From: AP-15 sp963781215 | GTDB taxonomy: Bacteria; Pseudomonadota; Alphaproteobacteria; ATCC43930; CGMCC-115725 | Reading direction: 5' to 3' | Assembly: GCA_963781215.1 (NCBI GenBank) | Contig: CAWAFE010000004.1 | Span: forward strand, 1-64,000 | DNA length: 64,000 nucleotides | In this document: piece after piece, positions 26,685 through 35,960 of the stretch | How positions within the stretch are numbered: position 1 is the first letter of the stretch | Layout: each line of letters begins with the position of its first letter | The notes under the pieces: model-generated | Told to the model about the DNA's origin: nothing | Seen by the model: the letters and a program-made list of their open reading frames with translations, nothing else | The model's database searches: none | Translations under genes and position numbers: made by a program

Positions 26685-28928
26685 ATGCATAGCGGGTCGA
26701 TGCGGCAGCGGGTCGCGACCGCCCAGGATCTCGTGCTGGTCGGCGGCGGGCACGCCCATGTCCATGTGCTGAAGAGGTTTGGCATGCGGCCGGTGCCGGG
26801 GGTGCGCGTTACCTTGGTCGCCGCCGATGTCGAGACCCCCTATTCGGGCATGTTGCCGGGTTGGGTAGCCGGGCAATATTCGTTCGAGGCCTGCCATATC
26901 GATCTCGGCCGGCTGGCGCGTTTTGCCGGGGCGCGCCTGATCCGTGACGAGGCGGTCGGCCTCGACCGCGTCGCGCGCCAAGTGCAGACCCGTGGCCATC
27001 CGCCGATCCGCTATGATTTCCTGTCGCTCGACATCGGCTCGACGCCGCGCGCGGACGATGTCCCCGGTGCGGCCGAGCATACGATCGCGGTCAAGCCGAT
27101 CGCCCGTTTCGCGGCGCGCTGGGAAGCCTTGCTGGCCCGCGCTCGGGGCCTGCCGAGGCTGCGCCTCGCGGTCGTCGGCGGCGGCGCGGGCGGCGTCGAG
27201 CTGGCGCTGGCGGCGCGACATCGGCTGGGTGGGCTGCGCGAGGATATGCCAGAGATCACCCTCGTCAGCCGCGACGCGCTGCTGCCGTCGCACAACCGGC
27301 GCGTCCGCCGCCTGATCGAGGGCATCCTTGCTGCGCGCGGGATCGCGCTGCTGCCCCATCGCGAAATCGTTCGCGCCGAACAGGGCTCGCTGATCGATGC
27401 CGCTGGTGCGCACATCGCCTTCGACGAGGCGTTGTGGGTGACCGAGGCGGGTGCCGCACCCTGGCTCGCCGAAACGGGGTTGCCGCTGACCGCGGAGGGC
27501 TTTGTCGCGATCGACGAGACCTTGCGCTCGCCCGGCGACCAGCGTGTCTTTGCCGCCGGCGACGTGGCGACGATGCTCGCCCACCCGCGGGAGAAGGCCG
27601 GCGTCTACGCCGTCCGCCAAGGCCCGCGGCTCGCGGCAAATCTGCGCCGCGCGCTCGCCGGGAAAGAGCTGCGGCGCGCCGTACCGCAGCGCCGCGGGCT
27701 GGCGTTGATCGGCACCGGCGACGCGCACGCCGTTGCCTCGCGCGGCCCGTTCGCCGCCTATGGGGCATTCTGGTGGCGGCTCAAGGACTGGATCGACCGG
27801 CGCTGGATGCGGCGTTACCGGGACTTGCCCGAGATGCTGCCTGAGCCAGGCGAGGAGGCGATGCGCTGCGGCGGCTGCGCCGCCAAGGTCCCGGCCGCGG
27901 TGCTCGCCCGCGTCATGGACCGGCTGCAGCCGGCCGCGAGCGATCTGGTCATGATCGGGCTCGCCAGCCCCGACGATGCGGCATTGATTTCCTTTCCCGG
28001 CTCGCCGCCACTGCTGCAGACCGTCGATTTCTTCCGCGCCATGGTCGACGATCCCTATCTCTTCGGCCGGATTGCCGCCACCCATGCGCTCGGCGACATC
28101 TACGCGATGGGCGGCACGCCGGAGACCGCGCTCGCCATCGCCACCCTGCCGCCGGCCCGACCGGCGATCGTCGAGCACGACCTCTTCCACATGCTGCGCG
28201 GCGGCCTCGACGTTCTGGAAAAGGCGGGTGCTGTATTGATCGGCGGGCACAGCGCCGAGGGCGCCGAACTGGCGCTGGGCTTTGCCGTGACCGGGCGCCC
28301 GCGGGCGGGCAAGCTGTTGCGCAAGAGCGGGCTGCGGCCCGGCGACCGCCTGGTGCTGACCAAGCCGCTCGGCACCGGGGTGATACTTGCGGCGGACGGA
28401 CGGGGCCTCGCCCCCGCGCGGGTCGTCGCCGGCGCGCTCACGGTAATGACGCAATCCGCCGCACCCGCCGCCTCCTGTTTGCTCGCCCATCGCGCCACCG
28501 CCTGTACCGACGTGACCGGGTTCGGGCTCCTGGGTCATCTGATGGAGATGCTGCGGGCCTCCGATATGGACGCCGTGCTCGATCCCGAGGCGATCCCGGC
28601 GCTCGACGGTGCTCTGCCGCTCTTTGCCCAAGGCATCGCCAGCTCGCTGCACGCCGATAATGTCGCCGCATTGGCCGCCCTCGACGATGTAGCCGAGGCC
28701 GGACCCACCGCTTCGTTGCTGATCGATCCGCAGACCGCCGGCGGCCTGCTCGCCGGCGTTCCAGTCGCGGAATCCGCTTCCTGCCTCGCTCAGCTTCTCG
28801 ATCTCGGCTATCGCGCCGCGGTAATTGGCCGCGTCGAGCGCGTTCGCGGTGCCCAGCCGCGGGTCAGTCTCGAACCGAGCGCGGCACAAATCCTCGCCGA
28901 GCCCGCCGCCGCCCGCCGGCTCGGGTGA
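26685..28928 (+). CDS. selD: FAD oxidoreductase-selenide,water dikinase fusion
   Basis: A 747-residue fusion. The N-terminal half is a pyridine nucleotide-disulfide/NDH-2-like flavoprotein (VLVGGGHAHVHVL, then RLAVVGGGAGGVELALA and RVFAAGDVA). The C-terminal half from about residue 395 is SelD (RCGGCAAKVPA, then LLQTVDFFRAMVDDPY and GGTPETALA), which makes selenophosphate from selenide and ATP. The active-site residue is encoded by TGC (Cys), not Sec. Fusions of this architecture occur in several bacteria, where the flavin domain probably supplies reduced selenium or thiols. Neither selA, selB nor mnmH lies in this window. Confidence 0.92.
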   Translation: MHSGSMRQRVATAQDLVLVGGGHAHVHVLKRFGMRPVPGVRVTLVAADVETPYSGMLPGWVAGQYSFEACHIDLGRLARFAGARLIRDEAVGLDRVARQVQTRGHPPIRYDFLSLDIGSTPRADDVPGAAEHTIAVKPIARFAARWEALLARARGLPRLRLAVVGGGAGGVELALAARHRLGGLREDMPEITLVSRDALLPSHNRRVRRLIEGILAARGIALLPHREIVRAEQGSLIDAAGAHIAFDEALWVTEAGAAPWLAETGLPLTAEGFVAIDETLRSPGDQRVFAAGDVATMLAHPREKAGVYAVRQGPRLAANLRRALAGKELRRAVPQRRGLALIGTGDAHAVASRGPFAAYGAFWWRLKDWIDRRWMRRYRDLPEMLPEPGEEAMRCGGCAAKVPAAVLARVMDRLQPAASDLVMIGLASPDDAALISFPGSPPLLQTVDFFRAMVDDPYLFGRIAATHALGDIYAMGGTPETALAIATLPPARPAIVEHDLFHMLRGGLDVLEKAGAVLIGGHSAEGAELALGFAVTGRPRAGKLLRKSGLRPGDRLVLTKPLGTGVILAADGRGLAPARVVAGALTVMTQSAAPAASCLLAHRATACTDVTGFGLLGHLMEMLRASDMDAVLDPEAIPALDGALPLFAQGIASSLHADNVAALAALDDVAEAGPTASLLIDPQTAGGLLAGVPVAESASCLAQLLDLGYRAAVIGRVERVRGAQPRVSLEPSAAQILAEPAAARRLG

Positions 28929-28940
28929 GCCGAGCGAACG

Positions 28941-29321
28941 TCAGGGCTCGGCGCTGCCGCAATAGGCCTCGATGCGGTAGCCGTCGGGGTCGATGACGAA
29001 AGCAGCGTAGTAATCGGCGCCATAATCGGCACGCAGGCCGGGCTTGCCGTTGTCGCGGCCGCCGGCGCCGAGGGCCGAGGCGTGGAACGCGTCGACACCA
29101 TTGCGCGTCGGCGAGATGAAGCAGACATGCAGGCCGGACCGGTCGTCGGGCGGGACCGGTTGTTCCGAGACGCCGATCCAGAACGCGACGGAGTCGCCGC
29201 CATAGCCGAGCGAACCCTCGCCCTCGCTGAGGCAGATGTATCCGAGCGGCGCCAGCGCCGCATCGTAAAACCGCTTGGTCCGGGCGACATCGCGGACCCC
29301 GATCGAGACGTGGGCGATCAT
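28941..29321 (-). CDS. VOC family (glyoxalase/dioxygenase-like) protein
   Basis: A 126-residue VOC-fold protein. It starts with the first β-α-β unit (MIAHVSIGVRDVARTKRFYD) and ends with YAAFVIDPDGYRIEAYC. Likely metal ligands are His4, His in LHVCF and Glu in RIEAYC. The substrate is unknown. The start ATG at 29321 overlaps the upstream gene's TGA, and the gene follows on the same strand as the lipocalin-like protein. The longer upstream frame reads through that gene and is not used. Confidence 0.85.
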   Translation of the reverse strand: MIAHVSIGVRDVARTKRFYDAALAPLGYICLSEGEGSLGYGGDSVAFWIGVSEQPVPPDDRSGLHVCFISPTRNGVDAFHASALGAGGRDNGKPGLRADYGADYYAAFVIDPDGYRIEAYCGSAEP

Positions 29322-29869
29322 CGAGCTTTCTCCTCCTTGATGCGGCGGGCGAAGAACTCGACCTGGAGCTGCCAGGTTTTGCCCTGGTCCGGCGAGCGCT
29401 CTGCCAGCCAATGGAACGAGGCGGGCCTGATCTCGGTAAAGCGCCAGCGCACCGGCGCCCGGGTTTCGTCGTCGCCCTCCTGCACAATGTCCTCGCCACA
29501 GGCGCGGCCGATCATCCGCCGGTAGACTTGCGTCAGCGGGTCGATCCACAGAATCTGCCAAGCGTCGAGGTCGGGGTCATAAACTCGTAACGTCGTGCCG
29601 TAGAAATCGCCCCATTGCGGCGGCTCGTCCCTCGGCGCGCCGCGCGGCGGCACGATCCACACATCCTGCACGGCGCGGCCTTCGAGCACCCAGCCGAAAT
29701 GGATTTCGCCGCGGCTGAGGCGTGTGGCGTCGGGTTCGGGGTGGTAGACGGCATCAATCTCCCAGCGCCCGACGAACTGGCCGTAGAGGCCCATCTTGCC
29801 GGCGCGGTCCGCCGCCGGGCGATCGGCGTGCAGGGCTTCGATGAGGGATGATGACGGAGCGGCGGTCAT
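29318..29869 (-). CDS. Uncharacterised nitrobindin/DUF1579-like protein
   Basis: A 183-residue soluble protein with repeating β-strands: GRWEIDAVYH, FGWVLEGRAVQDVWIVP, YGTTLRVYDPDLDAWQILW, and a final VRWRFTEIRPASFHW. This series resembles DUF1579/lipocalin-like barrels. The substrate is unknown. ATG 29869 has GAAGG a few bases upstream. It is followed by the overlapping VOC gene, and the AraC regulator is divergent from it, which suggests that regulator controls the pair. Confidence 0.7.
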   Translation of the reverse strand: MTAAPSSSLIEALHADRPAADRAGKMGLYGQFVGRWEIDAVYHPEPDATRLSRGEIHFGWVLEGRAVQDVWIVPPRGAPRDEPPQWGDFYGTTLRVYDPDLDAWQILWIDPLTQVYRRMIGRACGEDIVQEGDDETRAPVRWRFTEIRPASFHWLAERSPDQGKTWQLQVEFFARRIKEEKAR

Positions 29870-29955
29870 GGTCGGGCCTTCGGGTGGTGGCACGAGGTTC
29901 TTCCTAGACCGCGACGGCCCGCCGCCTCTTGGGAAAAATTGCTATATTTCTGTCG

Positions 29956-30825
29956 ATGGGAACGACACGCCTTCTAGCGTCCGGTCCGGGCTGGAGCGTT
30001 TGCGACATCGTCTGCACCGCCGGGCCGCACGACCGCCCGTTCGAGGAGCGGTATGCGGACGCGTGCGTCGCGGTCGTGACCGAGGGCACGTTCCAGTGCC
30101 GCTCGGCGCGGGGTGCGGCCCTGCTCGCCCCGGGTTCGATCCTGCTCGGCAACTGCGGGGAAAGCTTCGAATGTGGTCACGAGCACGGCAGGGGCGACCG
30201 CTGCCTCGCTTTCCATTTTGCGCCCGAGCATCTGGAAAGGATCACGGCGGCAGTGCCGGGCGCCCGGCAAGCCATCTTTTCAGTTCCGCGCCTGCCGGCT
30301 CTGCCACGGCTGATGCCGCTCCTCGCCTTGGCCGAAGCCGCACGCGATGATGACGACGGACCCCTATTCGAGGAACTGTCGCTGCGCCTCGCCGGCTCGG
30401 TCATCGTTGCGCTCGCCGACGGCCGCCGCCCCGCACCGGGGCCGAGCCGTCAAGACGAGCGGCGGATCACCGCCGCCCTGCGCCGCATCGAAGCCGAAGC
30501 CGACGAGAAGCTGACCCTTGGCGGCCTCGCCTGCGAAGCGGCGATGAGCCCCTTTCATTTTCTGCGCATCTTCCGCCGCGTCGTCGGCATGACGCCGCAT
30601 CAATACCTGCTGCGCACCCGCCTCCACCGCGCCGCGGTCCGTCTGCGCTGCTCGTCCGAGCCGGTCTCGATGATCGCCTTCGACACCGGCTTTAACGACC
30701 TGTCGACCTTCAACCGCCGCTTCCGCCGCATATTGGGCGCCAGCCCGAGCGCCTACCGTACCGGCCGACGCCGGCTCTGCCCCGGCGCAGCTGCAGCGTC
30801 GCCGCCATCGCCTTGGCACGGATGA
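29956..30825 (+). CDS. AraC family transcriptional regulator
   Basis: A 289-residue regulator. The N-terminal half resembles a cupin-type sensor (LLAPGSILLGNCGESFECGHEH). The C-terminal AraC DNA-binding domain has two helix-turn-helices: LTLGGLACEAAMSPFHFLRI and IAFDTGFNDLSTFNRRFRRI, then GASPSAYR. ATG 29956 begins the sensor. It is divergent from the lipocalin-like/VOC pair, with about 85 bases between, its probable target. The effector is not evident. Confidence 0.88.
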   Translation: MGTTRLLASGPGWSVCDIVCTAGPHDRPFEERYADACVAVVTEGTFQCRSARGAALLAPGSILLGNCGESFECGHEHGRGDRCLAFHFAPEHLERITAAVPGARQAIFSVPRLPALPRLMPLLALAEAARDDDDGPLFEELSLRLAGSVIVALADGRRPAPGPSRQDERRITAALRRIEAEADEKLTLGGLACEAAMSPFHFLRIFRRVVGMTPHQYLLRTRLHRAAVRLRCSSEPVSMIAFDTGFNDLSTFNRRFRRILGASPSAYRTGRRRLCPGAAAASPPSPWHG

Positions 30826-30897
30826 GGCTCGCCTGCTTGATGTCGCCCAAGCCGCAGATGTAGCAAAAAAAGAGATGTGTGTGGGCCAGCTCACACA
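30806..30897 (-). pseudogene. Remnant of the C-terminus of an indolepyruvate ferredoxin oxidoreductase
   Basis: Read on the minus strand, this short stretch encodes ICGLGDIKQASLIRAKAMAA, which lines up with the last segment of the full-length gene at 32262-35744 (IRGFGHIKEANLARAKAKEA). At DNA level 30810-30864 matches 32332-32388 at about four bases in five over some 52 aligned positions. An ELA residue group upstream also corresponds. The fragment is too short to act and overlaps the end of the AraC gene. Confidence 0.55.
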
Positions 30898-30898
30898 T
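30875..30898. promoter_or_regulatory. Short inverted repeat upstream of the flavoprotein gene
   Basis: ATGTGTG at 30875-30881 is the complement of CACACAT at 30892-30898, with 10 bases between. It lies in the spacer between the AraC gene and the acyl-CoA dehydrogenase-like gene, a location suitable for an operator. No known regulator motif is recognised. Confidence 0.3.
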
Positions 30899-31013
30899 GA
30901 ATGCTCAAAGGGGGAGTTCACTCGATGCGGCCGGGGTGGCGGCGGGTCGAGACGCTCTGTCGCACATGAAGGCCAAGGGCGGCGGTTCTGGGCTGACCAC
31001 ACAGGAGCGCATT

Positions 31014-32231
31014 ATGAACGGTTGGCTCAACAAAGATGCAGCTCGGATGGGTGGCTCAATGCCGGCCGCCTGCGCCCGGCCGCTCGATCGCGCAAAAGCG
31101 ATCAGCGGATTGATCGGCGAGGAAGCACTCGCCTCGGAGCGCCTGGGACGGCTTACCGACAAAGTCGCAGCCGCCTTGCTGGGAGCCAATCTGTTTTCGA
31201 TCCGGCTCCCGCAGGCGGATGGCGGGCTCGGGGGCACCGGCGTAGAGTTGTTCGAGGCCACCGAAGAGATCGCGCGCGCCGACGGCTCCGCCGGCTGGTG
31301 CATGCTGATCTCCAACGCGGTCAGCACTTTCGTCCATACCGGGGCCGACGCGAGGGCCCGCTGCGAGATCTTCGCCAAAGGCCCCGTCGCGTGCTGGGCG
31401 ACCCTGCTGCCGAAAGCGAAGTCGGTCGAGGCCGAAGGCGGGTTTCGCGTGTCGGGGAATTTTTCCTGGGGCTCGAGCAGCTCGCTGTCGCGCTGGGTAA
31501 TGGTCGCCGGACCGCTCGCCGATCGCGACGGGCAGCAATGGTTTCGGGCCCATCTCGTTCCCAAGGAAGACGTCGACATCAAGCAGGGTTCGTGGGACGT
31601 GATGGGCCTACGCGCCACCGCCAGCATCGACTACGCGATCGCCGGCAAGTTTGTGCCCGCCTATCGCACCTTCGAATATCCGTTCCTGTCGGACGGCGAC
31701 CCGCGGCATGCATCGGCGCGCGGCCTTATGGAATTGGGGCGGCCGGGAATGGCGGCCTTTGCCAGCGGCATCGGCCTGCGAGCGCTAGACGAGTTGCTCG
31801 CTGCCGCTCCGAAGACCAAGCGGCTGGCCGCCGAAGGCATGCAATCCGAAGACAATGTCGTGCAGTTCGGAATTGGCGAACTCGAAGGGAGATTGCGGGC
31901 GGCGCGGGGTTATTGCCTCGACCTTGTCGCCGAGCAGGATCGGGCTCTCGAGCAAGGCCGCATGCTCGACCCGAACCGTACGCTTGACATGATGCAGGCC
32001 TTTCAGACCCTGACGCGCGCGGCGCGCGAGATGACCGTGTTCGCTTTCGACCAGGCCGGCACCACCGTCGTCTACGCAACCAACCCACTGCAGCGCTGCC
32101 TGCGCGACATTCTGACCGGCCTCAAGCACGGGGTGATTACCCCGGCGATCCTCGGCCGGATCGGCAAGGTCCGCCTCGGGCTCGATTACGGGGAAGTAGG
32201 GATACCGAGCAAATCATCGGACCGCCTGTAA
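31014..32231 (+). CDS. Acyl-CoA dehydrogenase-fold flavoprotein (class D monooxygenase-like)
   Basis: A 405-residue flavoprotein of the acyl-CoA dehydrogenase superfamily. It has the N-terminal helical domain, the β-barrel motif (SGNFSWGSSSSLSRWVMV) and a helical C-terminus. Helix-strand segments such as LFSIRLPQADGGLGGTGVELF and GSAGWCML resemble HsaA/HpaH-type two-component flavin monooxygenases, so it may use FMNH2 or FADH2 from a separate reductase. No reductase is adjacent. I start at ATG 31014, where AGGAG sits 6 bases upstream; the frame is open further back. Confidence 0.78.
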   Translation: MNGWLNKDAARMGGSMPAACARPLDRAKAISGLIGEEALASERLGRLTDKVAAALLGANLFSIRLPQADGGLGGTGVELFEATEEIARADGSAGWCMLISNAVSTFVHTGADARARCEIFAKGPVACWATLLPKAKSVEAEGGFRVSGNFSWGSSSSLSRWVMVAGPLADRDGQQWFRAHLVPKEDVDIKQGSWDVMGLRATASIDYAIAGKFVPAYRTFEYPFLSDGDPRHASARGLMELGRPGMAAFASGIGLRALDELLAAAPKTKRLAAEGMQSEDNVVQFGIGELEGRLRAARGYCLDLVAEQDRALEQGRMLDPNRTLDMMQAFQTLTRAAREMTVFAFDQAGTTVVYATNPLQRCLRDILTGLKHGVITPAILGRIGKVRLGLDYGEVGIPSKSSDRL

Positions 32232-32261
32232 GGGAAGCGCCGCAATCGATCGGGCGGGCTG

Positions 32262-35200
32262 CTATTCGGCCGCTGCAAGCGCCGTGGTCGAGACCGGCGC
32301 GAGGAAACGGTCGAGCAACCCCGCCTCCTTGGCCTTGGCGCGGGCGAGATTCGCCTCCTTGATGTGACCGAAGCCGCGGATTTCTAGCGGCAATGACGCC
32401 AGCTCGACCGCGACCGCATGGTTGGTCGGCGACAACCCGGCGACGATCTTGTCGAGCGTCGCCTCGTACTCGCCGATCAGCCGGCGTTCGGCGCGCCGCT
32501 CCTCGCTGCGGCTGAAAATGTCGAAGCGGGTGCCGCGCAGCCGGCGCAGCTTGGCCAGCATGCGGAATAGGGTCAGCATCCGCGGTCCGAACTCGCGCTT
32601 TTTCAGCTGCCCGGTCGCGGGGTCGCGGTCGCCGAGGATCGGCGGGGCGAGGTGGAAACGCAGCTCGTAGGGGCCGTCGAAACGATCGGCGACGCGCTTC
32701 AGGAAATCGGTTTCGGTATAGAGCCGGGCGACCTCGTATTCGTCCTTGTAGGCCATCAGCTTGAATAGAGCGCGCGCGACCGCTTCGGTCAGCTCCTCGT
32801 TGCCGGGCATCGCGGCGGCCTCGGCGTCGCGGACGCGGCGGACCCGGGCGGCGTAGCGCGCGGCATATGCGGCGTCCTGGTATTCGGTCAGGAACGCGAC
32901 GCGGCGGTCCCTCAGCTCGTCGAGGCTCTCGGAGAGGCGGTGGCTCTCGGGAACGGCCGAGGCCGGGGTGGCGCGCGCTTCGACCAGCGCCGGGTCGACC
33001 GCGGCCCGCCGGCCCCAGCGAAAGGCGGCCCGGTTGAATGCGACGGCGACGGCGTTCAATTCAATGGCGCCTTCGATCGCCGCGGCCGACAGCGGCACCT
33101 GCCCGCGCTGATAGGCAAACCCCAGCATGAAAAGATTGCTCGCGATCGAGTCGCCGAGGAGCCCGGTGGCGAGCCCGGTCGCGTCGAGAAACTCGGCCCC
33201 TTCGGCACCGGTCGCCGCGGCGATGCTGCGCTCCATGGCAACGGTCGGGAACACCAGATCGGGGTTGCGCGTGAAGTCGCCGGTGATCGTCTCGTGGCTG
33301 TTGACGATCGCGCGGCTGTGCCCGGGCTCGAGCTTCGAGAGCGCGTCGGCGCTGGCCGAGACCACGAGATCGCACCCCAAGAGCAGCCGGGCGTTCCCGG
33401 CCGCGATCCGCACCGCGTGGATCTCGTCGGGCCTCCCCGCAATCCGGACGTGGCTGTAAACGGCACCCCCTTTCTGCGCGAGGCCGGTCATGTCGAGGAC
33501 CGTGCAGCCCTTGCCTTCGAGATGCGCCGCCATGCCGAGCAGCGCCCCGATGGTGACGACGCCGGTGCCGCCGACCCCGGTGACCAGAATGCCGTAAGGC
33601 TCGGCCAATGGCGGCAGCACCGGCTCCGGCAACGCCGGCAATTCGTCCTCTCCCAAATCCCCGGCTGCGCGCTTCTTGAGACCGCCGCCATGCACGGTGA
33701 CAAAGCTCGGGCAGAAGCCCTCGACGCAGGAATAGTCCTTGTTGCAGCTCGACTGGTCGATCGCCCGCTTGCGGCCGAATTCGGTCTCGACAGGCACCAC
33801 CGAGACGCAATTCGATGCTTTGGAGCAATCGCCGCAGCCCTCGCAGACGAGGTCGTTGATGAAGACCCGCTTGGCCGGGTCCGGGAAGCGGCCGCGCTTG
33901 CGGCGGCGGCGCTTTTCGGCCGCGCAGGTCTGGTCGTAGACAATCGCGGTGACGCCCGGAATTACCCGCAATTCGCGCTGCACCGCATCGAGGTCGTCGC
34001 GGTGGCGCACCGCTGCTCCGGGCGCGAAACCGGCATCCGGCAGGTATTTGTCCGGCTCGTCGGTGACAACGACGATCGGGCCGACACCTTCGGCGGCGAG
34101 TTGGCGGGTCAGCCTCGGCACGGTCAGGCCGCCGTCGATCGGCTGGCCGCCGGTCATCGCCACCGCGTCGTTGAAGAGGAGCTTGTAGGTGACGTTGACC
34201 TTGGCTGCGACCGCGGCGCGGATCGCCAGCACGCCGGAATGGGTGTAGGTGCCGTCGCCCAGATTGACGAAGACGTGCGGCGTTTCGGTGAACGGCGCCT
34301 GGCCGATCCACGGCGCGCCCTCGCCGCCCATCTGGGTAAAGGTCGCGGTCGAGCGGTCCATGAACTGCGCCAGGTAATGGCAGCCGATGCCGGCCAGCGC
34401 GCGGCTCCCCTCGGGCACCTTGGTCGAGGTGTTGTGCGGGCAGCCCGAGCAGAAATAGGGTGTGCGCACGAACGGCACGACATTGCCGCCGAGCTGGCGC
34501 TCCTTGGCTTCGAGAAAAGCCAGACGCTCGGCGATCCGCGGCGAAGTATGAAACCGGGCGATGCGCGCCGCGATGACCCGCGCGATCATCGCCGGGGTCA
34601 ACTCGCCATTCGACGGCAGGATCCAGTCGCGGTTCTCGTCGAACTTGCCGATCACCCGCGGGCGCACATCCTCGCGCCAGTTGTAGAGCTGCTCCTTCAA
34701 CTGGTTCTCGATGACCGCGCGCTTTTCTTCGACGACGAGGATTTCTTCGAGCCCCTCGGCGAAATGCCGGATGCCTTCGCGCTCGAGCGGCCAGGACATC
34801 GCGACCTTGTACAGGCGAAAGCCGATCTCGGCGGCGTGCGCGTCGTCGATCCCGAGGTCGTCCAATGCCTGACGGACATCGAGATAGGACTTGCCGGTGG
34901 TGACAATGCCGAAGCGCGGGCGCGGGCTGTCGATGACGATGCGGTCGAGGTGGTTGGCGCGGGCGAAAGCGAGTGCCGCATAGAGCTTGTATTTGTGCAG
35001 CCGGTATTCCTGCTCGAGCGGCGGGTCGGGCCAGCGGATGTTGAGCCCGTCCGGCGGCATCTCGAAATCGGTGGGCGTGACGATCTTGATCCGCTCTGGC
35101 CCGATTTCGACCGAGGCTGAGCTGTCCATCGTCTCGGCAATCGTCTTGAAGGCGATCCAGCAGCCGGACCAGCGCGACATCGCCCAGCCATAGAGGCCGA

Positions 35201-35744
35201 GGTCGAGGATTTCCTGCACGCCTGACGGGTTCAGCACCGGGATACAGGCATCCATGAAGGCGTATTCGGACTGGTGCGCCAGGGTCGAGGATTTGCAGGT
35301 GTGGTCGTCTCCGGCCAATAGCAGCACGCCGCCGTGGGGCGCCGAGCCGGCGGAATTGCCGTGCTTCAAGGCGTCGCCACTGCGGTCGACCCCCGGCCCC
35401 TTGGCGTACCACATGGCAAAGACGCCATCGTATTTGGCGCCGGGGAAGAGCCCCAGCTGCTGGCTGCCCCAGATTGCGGTGGCACCCAACTCCTCGTTGA
35501 TCGCCGGCTGAAAGCGGATGTGGTTCTTTTCGATAAAGCGGCGCGCGCCCCATAGCGCCTGATCGAATCCGCCCAACGGGGAGCCGCGATAGCCCGAAAT
35601 AAAGCAGCCGGTGTTGAGTCCGGCCGCCGTGTCGCGCTGCCGCTGCATCATCGGCAGGCGCACCAGCGCCTGCGTGCCGGTCAGATAGACGCGTCCCCGG
35701 TCGAGGACGTATTTGTCGTCGAGCGTGACCGCCGCCAGCGCCAT
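32262..35744 (-). CDS. Indolepyruvate:ferredoxin oxidoreductase, fused α-γ type
   Basis: An 1160-residue 2-oxoacid:ferredoxin oxidoreductase that oxidatively decarboxylates aryl pyruvates (or similar 2-oxo acids) to acyl-CoA, reducing ferredoxin. The N-terminal pyrimidine-binding region, the ThDP region (NLGDGTYTHSG, FNDAVAMTGGQP), the Fe-S cluster motif CEGCGDCSKASNC and the C-terminal γ domain (GVGGTGVVTIGALLG) follow in order. The length is right for the fused bacterial enzyme. It stands alone on the minus strand; a short 3' copy lies at 30806. Confidence 0.92.
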   Translation of the reverse strand: MALAAVTLDDKYVLDRGRVYLTGTQALVRLPMMQRQRDTAAGLNTGCFISGYRGSPLGGFDQALWGARRFIEKNHIRFQPAINEELGATAIWGSQQLGLFPGAKYDGVFAMWYAKGPGVDRSGDALKHGNSAGSAPHGGVLLLAGDDHTCKSSTLAHQSEYAFMDACIPVLNPSGVQEILDLGLYGWAMSRWSGCWIAFKTIAETMDSSASVEIGPERIKIVTPTDFEMPPDGLNIRWPDPPLEQEYRLHKYKLYAALAFARANHLDRIVIDSPRPRFGIVTTGKSYLDVRQALDDLGIDDAHAAEIGFRLYKVAMSWPLEREGIRHFAEGLEEILVVEEKRAVIENQLKEQLYNWREDVRPRVIGKFDENRDWILPSNGELTPAMIARVIAARIARFHTSPRIAERLAFLEAKERQLGGNVVPFVRTPYFCSGCPHNTSTKVPEGSRALAGIGCHYLAQFMDRSTATFTQMGGEGAPWIGQAPFTETPHVFVNLGDGTYTHSGVLAIRAAVAAKVNVTYKLLFNDAVAMTGGQPIDGGLTVPRLTRQLAAEGVGPIVVVTDEPDKYLPDAGFAPGAAVRHRDDLDAVQRELRVIPGVTAIVYDQTCAAEKRRRRKRGRFPDPAKRVFINDLVCEGCGDCSKASNCVSVVPVETEFGRKRAIDQSSCNKDYSCVEGFCPSFVTVHGGGLKKRAAGDLGEDELPALPEPVLPPLAEPYGILVTGVGGTGVVTIGALLGMAAHLEGKGCTVLDMTGLAQKGGAVYSHVRIAGRPDEIHAVRIAAGNARLLLGCDLVVSASADALSKLEPGHSRAIVNSHETITGDFTRNPDLVFPTVAMERSIAAATGAEGAEFLDATGLATGLLGDSIASNLFMLGFAYQRGQVPLSAAAIEGAIELNAVAVAFNRAAFRWGRRAAVDPALVEARATPASAVPESHRLSESLDELRDRRVAFLTEYQDAAYAARYAARVRRVRDAEAAAMPGNEELTEAVARALFKLMAYKDEYEVARLYTETDFLKRVADRFDGPYELRFHLAPPILGDRDPATGQLKKREFGPRMLTLFRMLAKLRRLRGTRFDIFSRSEERRAERRLIGEYEATLDKIVAGLSPTNHAVAVELASLPLEIRGFGHIKEANLARAKAKEAGLLDRFLAPVSTTALAAAE

Positions 35745-35960
35745 CGCGACCTCCGCAAAGCCTCGTCGTGCTGCCGCAACACGTAGTGTTTGTCCGCCGG
35801 TTGCTCAACGATGATCGCGATATCACCGCCGCCGGCTCGAGCTCGGGCGCTGCGCGGTGGGTGCCCGGCAACGGGCGTCCCTGCGACGTGTGTCCGCCCT
35901 ACGGCGCTACCTTGCTGCCCGTATCGAAGGATGCGGTTCGAAAATGCAGGCCGGCGGACC

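Noticed and set aside
27862..27900. Selenocysteine in the SelD active site
   Set aside because: The codon is TGC in the RCGGCAAK motif; no in-frame TGA is present.
25488..28889. 1133-codon open frame on the minus strand
   Set aside because: It is the complementary shadow of the thiolase-like and SelD-fusion genes, with no domain of its own and Arg/Gly-heavy composition.
32940..35871. Long frames on both strands across the indolepyruvate oxidoreductase gene
   Set aside because: The 936-codon minus frame and the 726-codon plus frame are out-of-phase readings of a GC-rich gene and lack recognisable domains.
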